NCBI RefSeq assembly: GCF_027107535.1
Contig: NZ_CP114283.1
Coordinates: forward strand, 7,192,001 to 7,256,000
Direction: 5' to 3'
From: Streptomyces aurantiacus
Lineage (GTDB): Bacteria; Actinomycetota; Actinomycetes; Streptomycetales; Streptomycetaceae
DNA length: 64,000 nucleotides
In this document: piece by piece, positions 60,673-64,000 of the stretch
How positions within the stretch are numbered: the stretch's first letter is position 1
Layout of the letters: each line of letters begins with the position of its first letter
Position numbers and translations under genes: made by a program
Notes under the pieces: model-generated
The model's database searches: none
The model's input: the letters and a program-made list of their open reading frames with translations, nothing else
Told to the model about the DNA's origin: nothing

Positions 60673-61599
60673 ATGGACTCCTACGACTTCCATCTCCGGC
60701 AGAGCCGGTACAGCGACCCCGGTGCCGTACCGGCCGGTCTGCCCGCCGGCCCGCGTGAACTGGCCACCCTCGTGCGGCACTTGCTCATCCACCGGGAGGA
60801 GGGCGGGCGCTTCGGGTACGCCATGCCCGAGGAACGGCGGCGCGAGGACGCCGAGGCCAGGTACGTCGGCGGGATACTGCGTGTCCTGCGCGAGCGCGGG
60901 CCGGCGCCGCTCACCGTGCACCGGGAGCTCGGCGAGCGGTTCGCCGGCACGTGCCGGGACTTCGCCCTGCTGCTCTGCGCGTTCCTGCGGGCGACGGGCA
61001 CGGCCGCCCGGGTCCGGTGCGGCTTCGCCACGTACCTCGGCGACGGGTCGTTCCACGAGGACCACTGGGTCACCGAATACCGTCCTCGGGACGGGGGTTG
61101 GCGGCTCGCCGACGCCCAGGTGGCCGACGGGCCGTACGACGTGCCCTTCGACCCGCTGGACGTCCCGCGGGACCGGTTCCTCGTCGCCGGTGCGGGCTGG
61201 CGGGCCTGCCGGGCGGGCGACGCGGATCCGGACACCTTCGGGGTCGCCCTGCCCGAGGGGCACCTGCGGGGGCTGTGGTTCGTGCGCGGCAACGTCGTAC
61301 GCGACCTCGCGGCCCTCAACGGGGTGGAGGTGCTGCCGTGGGACGCGTGGGGTCTGGCGGCGAAGGAAGAGGCGGAGGTGACCGTGGACGATCTCGCGCT
61401 GCTGGACGAGGCCGCCGGGGTCACGGCCGCGGTGGCGACCCCGGCTTCGGCCGCAGTTTCGGCCACGCCGACCGTGTCGGCCTCGGAGGTCCGGCGCCTC
61501 TACGCGGATCCCCGCCTCGCCGTCCCGGCCGAGGTCACCTCGCACACGACGTACCTCGGCGTCCGGAAGGTCAGCCTTCCGGGGAGTCCTCGGGGCTGA
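60673..61599 (+). CDS. Transglutaminase-like domain protein
   Basis: A 308-aa papain-fold protein. The triad is seen as Cys in RFAGTCRDFALLLCAFLRA (about residue 97), His in FHEDHWVTEYRP (about 132) and Asp in RLADAQVADG (about 148). Members act as proteases or amide-modifying enzymes; the substrate is unknown. The N-terminus MDSYDFHLRQSRYSDPG matches ATG 60673. A MerR-type promoter lies directly upstream, suggesting induction by a drug, metal or oxidant. Its 3' end overlaps the NTF2-like gene by 29 bases in antisense. Confidence 0.85.
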   Translation: MDSYDFHLRQSRYSDPGAVPAGLPAGPRELATLVRHLLIHREEGGRFGYAMPEERRREDAEARYVGGILRVLRERGPAPLTVHRELGERFAGTCRDFALLLCAFLRATGTAARVRCGFATYLGDGSFHEDHWVTEYRPRDGGWRLADAQVADGPYDVPFDPLDVPRDRFLVAGAGWRACRAGDADPDTFGVALPEGHLRGLWFVRGNVVRDLAALNGVEVLPWDAWGLAAKEEAEVTVDDLALLDEAAGVTAAVATPASAAVSATPTVSASEVRRLYADPRLAVPAEVTSHTTYLGVRKVSLPGSPRG

Positions 61600-61966
61600 A
61601 CGGCGTCCCCTGGTGGAAGTACAGAAGCCACGCCTCGCCGGCTTGCCTGTCCGACCTCCGCCACACTGAACTCCGGTGTGCGTGACGGCCGTTGCTCTCC
61701 GTGTCGTAGGTGAGGTGGACGACGTCCCGGGAGATCCGGACGCCCTTCATCCGGGAGGTGACGACGGGGGTGGACCCCGGCTCGGCCGTCGTGGCCAGGT
61801 CGTCGATGATCGCGGCGCGGCCCCAGTGCCGGCCGGAGACGCCGAACTCGTGGAACTCGGGGTGCAGCAGCGCGCCGACGCGTGCGGGTGAACGTCTGAT
61901 CTCCGGGTCGAGGAGACGCAGTTCGGCCTCGATGGCCGCTTCGACCGCGGGGTCGTGGTCAGTCAC
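61571..61966 (-). CDS. NTF2-like (DUF4440) protein
   Basis: A 131-aa cone-fold protein: VEAAIEAELRLLDPEIRRSP, LLHPEFHEFGVSGRHWGRAA and the final strands SSVWRRSDRQAGEAWLLYFH. Typical of DUF4440/SnoaL-like proteins; activity unknown. GTG 61966 overlaps the stop of the DUF1697 gene by eight bases (GTGACTGA) and has GGAG upstream, so the two genes are coupled. Confidence 0.85.
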   Translation of the reverse strand: MTDHDPAVEAAIEAELRLLDPEIRRSPARVGALLHPEFHEFGVSGRHWGRAAIIDDLATTAEPGSTPVVTSRMKGVRISRDVVHLTYDTESNGRHAHRSSVWRRSDRQAGEAWLLYFHQGTPFSPEDSPEG

Positions 61967-62516
61967 CGGTCAGCTCCACGAGTTTGACGACGGTGTTCCA
62001 GTTGCGCGTGGTGGCGACGATCCCCTTCGTCAGCCGGGGCTTCGAGAGGCTCTCCGCCAGCTTGGACCGGCCGAGCCCGTCCGGGGCGTACAGGTACACC
62101 ACGCGGTCGCCGATCCGGAACTCCTCGGGCAGGAAGGCCTGTTGGTCGATCGGCGCGTAGCGCTCGGGGTCGGCCTGCGCCGAGAGGTACGTGGCGTGCA
62201 GTTGCCTGGCCTCCAGTTCGGCGGCCGGGAACGGGCAGGCGTCGAGGACGGCCCGCAGGTACGCGTGGTCGCGTACCAGCACGTCGACCGTGAACCCGAA
62301 GTGCTCGGCCAGCGCCCGCGACAGTTCCCCGGCGAGCGAGTCCTCGTCGCCGTGGTCGCTGGAGAACACCGCGTTCCCGCTCTGGAGGTACGTGCGTACG
62401 TCCCCGTGCCCGAGGCCTTCCAGGAGCGTGCGCAGCTCGGCCATCGGCACCTTACGGTTGCCGCCCACGTTGATCCCGCGCAGCAGCGCCGCGTACGTCG
62501 TCGTTCCCGCAGTCAT
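61959..62516 (-). CDS. DUF1697-family protein
   Basis: A 185-aa protein. ATG 62516 begins the diagnostic TTYAALLRGINVGGNRKVPM, followed by YLQSGNAVFSSDHGDED and, near the C-terminus, KLAESLSKPRLTKGIVATTR with NWNTVVKL. DUF1697 proteins are widespread and of unknown activity. TATGGT ends six bases before the ATG and there is no ribosome site, consistent with leaderless expression. Upstream in-frame sequence is Arg-rich and unlikely to be coding. Confidence 0.9.
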   Translation of the reverse strand: MTAGTTTYAALLRGINVGGNRKVPMAELRTLLEGLGHGDVRTYLQSGNAVFSSDHGDEDSLAGELSRALAEHFGFTVDVLVRDHAYLRAVLDACPFPAAELEARQLHATYLSAQADPERYAPIDQQAFLPEEFRIGDRVVYLYAPDGLGRSKLAESLSKPRLTKGIVATTRNWNTVVKLVELTGD

Positions 62517-62925
62517 CCGCACACCATAAGGCGGCCGTCGCGCCCCGTGGGGGTGGGCACGACGGCCGCGGGCACCGACCGCCGGGCGACGCCGGTAACC
62601 GGCCGGTTGGCTCGAAACCATGACTGATCGGCGCACGTGGAATCAACACCCGCGCACAGCTGTGACTTGTTCAACAAGCTTTCGTAATAACAAACGGGAT
62701 CCGCGTCGACAGATCGGACACCCCTGACCGCCACCCCCAAGGTTGGGCTTTACATGTAAGGGGCTTTCATCCTCCTCAGTGCTGATGCCGCGGGGTCCGA
62801 GGGGAGGAGTCGGGCGCCCCACACCTCACCGGACAGCACGACGAGAGGTCCTTATCCGCGCCATACCTTCGTAACTGAAGGTGCCGGCAGGGGGCCGGGG
62901 CCGAACACGAGGGGGCAAGCCCGTC
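62517..62925. other. Intergenic region between DUF1697 and MMPL genes
   Basis: A 409-bp gap with no gene seen; 62640-62700 is AT-rich. Two dyads are noted: TTACATGTAA (62750-62759, perfect palindrome) and ACCTTC-GTAACT-GAAGGT (62865-62882), the latter 43 bases before the MMPL start. Both could be sites for a repressor of the transporter gene. Confidence 0.45.
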
Positions 62926-64000
62926 ATGGGGAACGGAGACACGCGGGTACGGGGCATAGCGGCCCGGGCCGGCGGCTGGAGCGTCCGGCACCGCTGGGCG
63001 GCCGTCGGGATCTGGGTGCTGTTCGTCGTTCTGGCGATGGGACTCGGCTCGGCGGCGGGCACGGTCGAGCTCAAGGACAGCGAGCAGCTCACGGGTGAGA
63101 CGAGCCAGGCCGCGGCCATCGCGGAGAAGGCGGGGATCGACGAGCCGGCCGGGGAGTCCGTGCTCCTCCAGGGCAGGGACGCCGGCCTCAAGGCGACCGA
63201 CACGGAGTTCCGTGCCGCCGTCGACGCCGTGATGAAGGCGGTCGAGGCCACCGGCAAGGTGACCGCCGTGACCTCGCCGTACGAGACGGAGACGATCTCG
63301 AAGGACGGCCGCAGCGCGCTGGTGCAGTTCGACATGCGCGGCGACGCGGACACGGCGGGCGAGCGGGTGGAGCCCGTGCTGAAGGCCGTCGAGGAGGTCC
63401 AGAAGGACCATGAGGCGCTGCGGATCGAGGAGATCGGCGGCGCCAGTATGAACAAGACGTTCGACGACGCGTTCGGCGACGACTTCAAGCAGGCCGAGTT
63501 CTCCGCGGTGCCGGTGGCCCTCGGCATCCTGCTGGTCGCGTTCGGCGCGCTGGTCGCGGCGCTCGTGCCGGTGCTGCTCGCGATCACCGCGATCGTGGCC
63601 ACCATGGGCCTGATGATGATCGTCAGCCACATCCAGCCGATGGACGACACGTCGAGCTCCGTGATGCTGCTCGTGGGCCTTGCGGTCGGCGTCGACTACT
63701 GCCTGTTCTATCTGCGGCGCGAGCGCGAGGAACGCGCGGCGGGCCGGGACCACGAGACCGCCCTGCGGATCGCCGCGGCGACCAGCGGCCGCGCCATCAT
63801 CGTCTCCGGCGTCACGGTGTGCGTGGCGATGGCGGGCATGCTGTTCACCGGGATCTCCACCTTCAAGGCGATGGGCCTGGCCTCGCTGATGGTCGTGGCG
63901 GTCGCCATGGTCGGCTCCGTGACGGTACTGCCCGCGGTGCTCTCGCTGCTCGGCAAGCGGGTCGAGACGGGCCGCATCCCGTTCCTGCACCCGGACAAGC
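62926..64000 (+). CDS. MMPL-family RND transporter, 5' part
   Basis: The gene starts with ATG 62926 after GAGGGGG and is still open at the right edge (358 codons present). It encodes an actinobacterial MMPL/HpnN-type exporter: cytoplasmic head, first helix at about residues 25-45 (GIWVLFVVLAMGLGS), a large extracellular domain with the GEDxxxV-like GIDEPAGESVLLQG, then helices from about residue 188 with VGLAVGVDYCLFYLRREREE (about 249), holding the conserved Asp-Tyr pair of proton-driven MmpL proteins. Likely substrates are lipids or drugs. Two dyads in the upstream gap may bind its regulator. Confidence 0.93.
   Translation, partial: MGNGDTRVRGIAARAGGWSVRHRWAAVGIWVLFVVLAMGLGSAAGTVELKDSEQLTGETSQAAAIAEKAGIDEPAGESVLLQGRDAGLKATDTEFRAAVDAVMKAVEATGKVTAVTSPYETETISKDGRSALVQFDMRGDADTAGERVEPVLKAVEEVQKDHEALRIEEIGGASMNKTFDDAFGDDFKQAEFSAVPVALGILLVAFGALVAALVPVLLAITAIVATMGLMMIVSHIQPMDDTSSSVMLLVGLAVGVDYCLFYLRREREERAAGRDHETALRIAAATSGRAIIVSGVTVCVAMAGMLFTGISTFKAMGLASLMVVAVAMVGSVTVLPAVLSLLGKRVETGRIPFLHPDK

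Overview
This 64 kb window is high-GC actinobacterial DNA, almost certainly a Streptomyces chromosome arm. The evidence is strongly GC-biased codon use, Tat and lipoprotein secreted enzymes, GTG/TTG starts, several apparently leaderless genes, a GC-rich palindromic terminator and a short repeat of a type common in Streptomyces, and a sulfate-assimilation operon in the usual Streptomyces order. I saw no rRNA, tRNA, CRISPR array, transposase or phage genes.

Layout, left to right. (1) 1-14.7 kb is a mixed accessory region. It holds the end of an ABC-2 permease and a secreted RHS/YD-repeat protein broken by one frameshift. It also has a Tat-exported CehA/McbA-type PHP hydrolase with a histidine-rich head, a secreted EEP phosphodiesterase with a lectin-like tail, and a TetR regulator beside a palindrome. 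A toroid-like protein, a cupin-like protein and a NUDIX hydrolase follow, then a PEP-mutase-family gene coupled to a 55-aa ORF and facing a secreted protein across a 14-bp inverted repeat. (2) 14.7-29.3 kb is a plant-polysaccharide region: DUF2264 protein, rhamnogalacturonan-acetylesterase-like SGNH enzyme, GH43 galactanase-like enzyme with a ricin domain, GH43 arabinofuranosidase-like enzyme and a surface beta-strand-repeat protein. A LacI regulator, a carboxylesterase and a ThuA-like protein share CGAAANTTTCG operator-like sites, and an AAGCGCTTTCTA site links the LacI promoter to the esterase promoter. An APC permease/homocysteine methyltransferase pair lies between. (3) 29.3-34.5 kb carries a lipoprotein, a VOC protein, two AraC regulators, an NmrA-like reductase and a BrkB/YihY membrane protein.

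(4) 35.25-43.37 kb is the most distinctive part, a compact five-gene biosynthetic cluster. It has a Pls/PosA-like membrane protein (carrier domain, six membrane segments, three tandem soluble domains, no adenylation domain), a separate adenylation-carrier NRPS, a SyrP/TauD-like Fe(II)/2-oxoglutarate oxygenase, and SbnB and SbnA, the two enzymes that make L-2,3-diaminopropionate (Dap). I infer a membrane synthetase for an isopeptide-linked, possibly hydroxylated, Dap oligomer or polymer in which monomer activation and polymerisation are split between two proteins.

(5) 43.4-49.1 kb has an AidB-like acyl-CoA dehydrogenase, a GAF regulator, a secreted protein and a GNAT acetyltransferase. (6) 49.2-58.75 kb is the sulfur operon. 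A 27-codon Cys-containing leader ORF is followed by sulfite reductase, a zinc-ribbon protein, cysH, cysC, cysD, cysN, a sulfonate-type ABC transporter (ssuABC-like) and a sirohydrochlorin-chelatase-like protein. Together they take up sulfonate or sulfate sulfur, activate sulfate, reduce APS to sulfite and sulfide, and supply siroheme. The ssuA start region contains a Streptomyces palindromic repeat. (7) 58.8-64 kb holds a mycothiol-type DinB-like protein, a ketopantoate-reductase-family enzyme, a transglutaminase-like protein behind a MerR-type promoter, NTF2-like and DUF1697 proteins, and the start of an MMPL transporter that runs off the window.

All assignments come from reading the translated sequence by eye. 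No database search was run, and domain positions are approximate.
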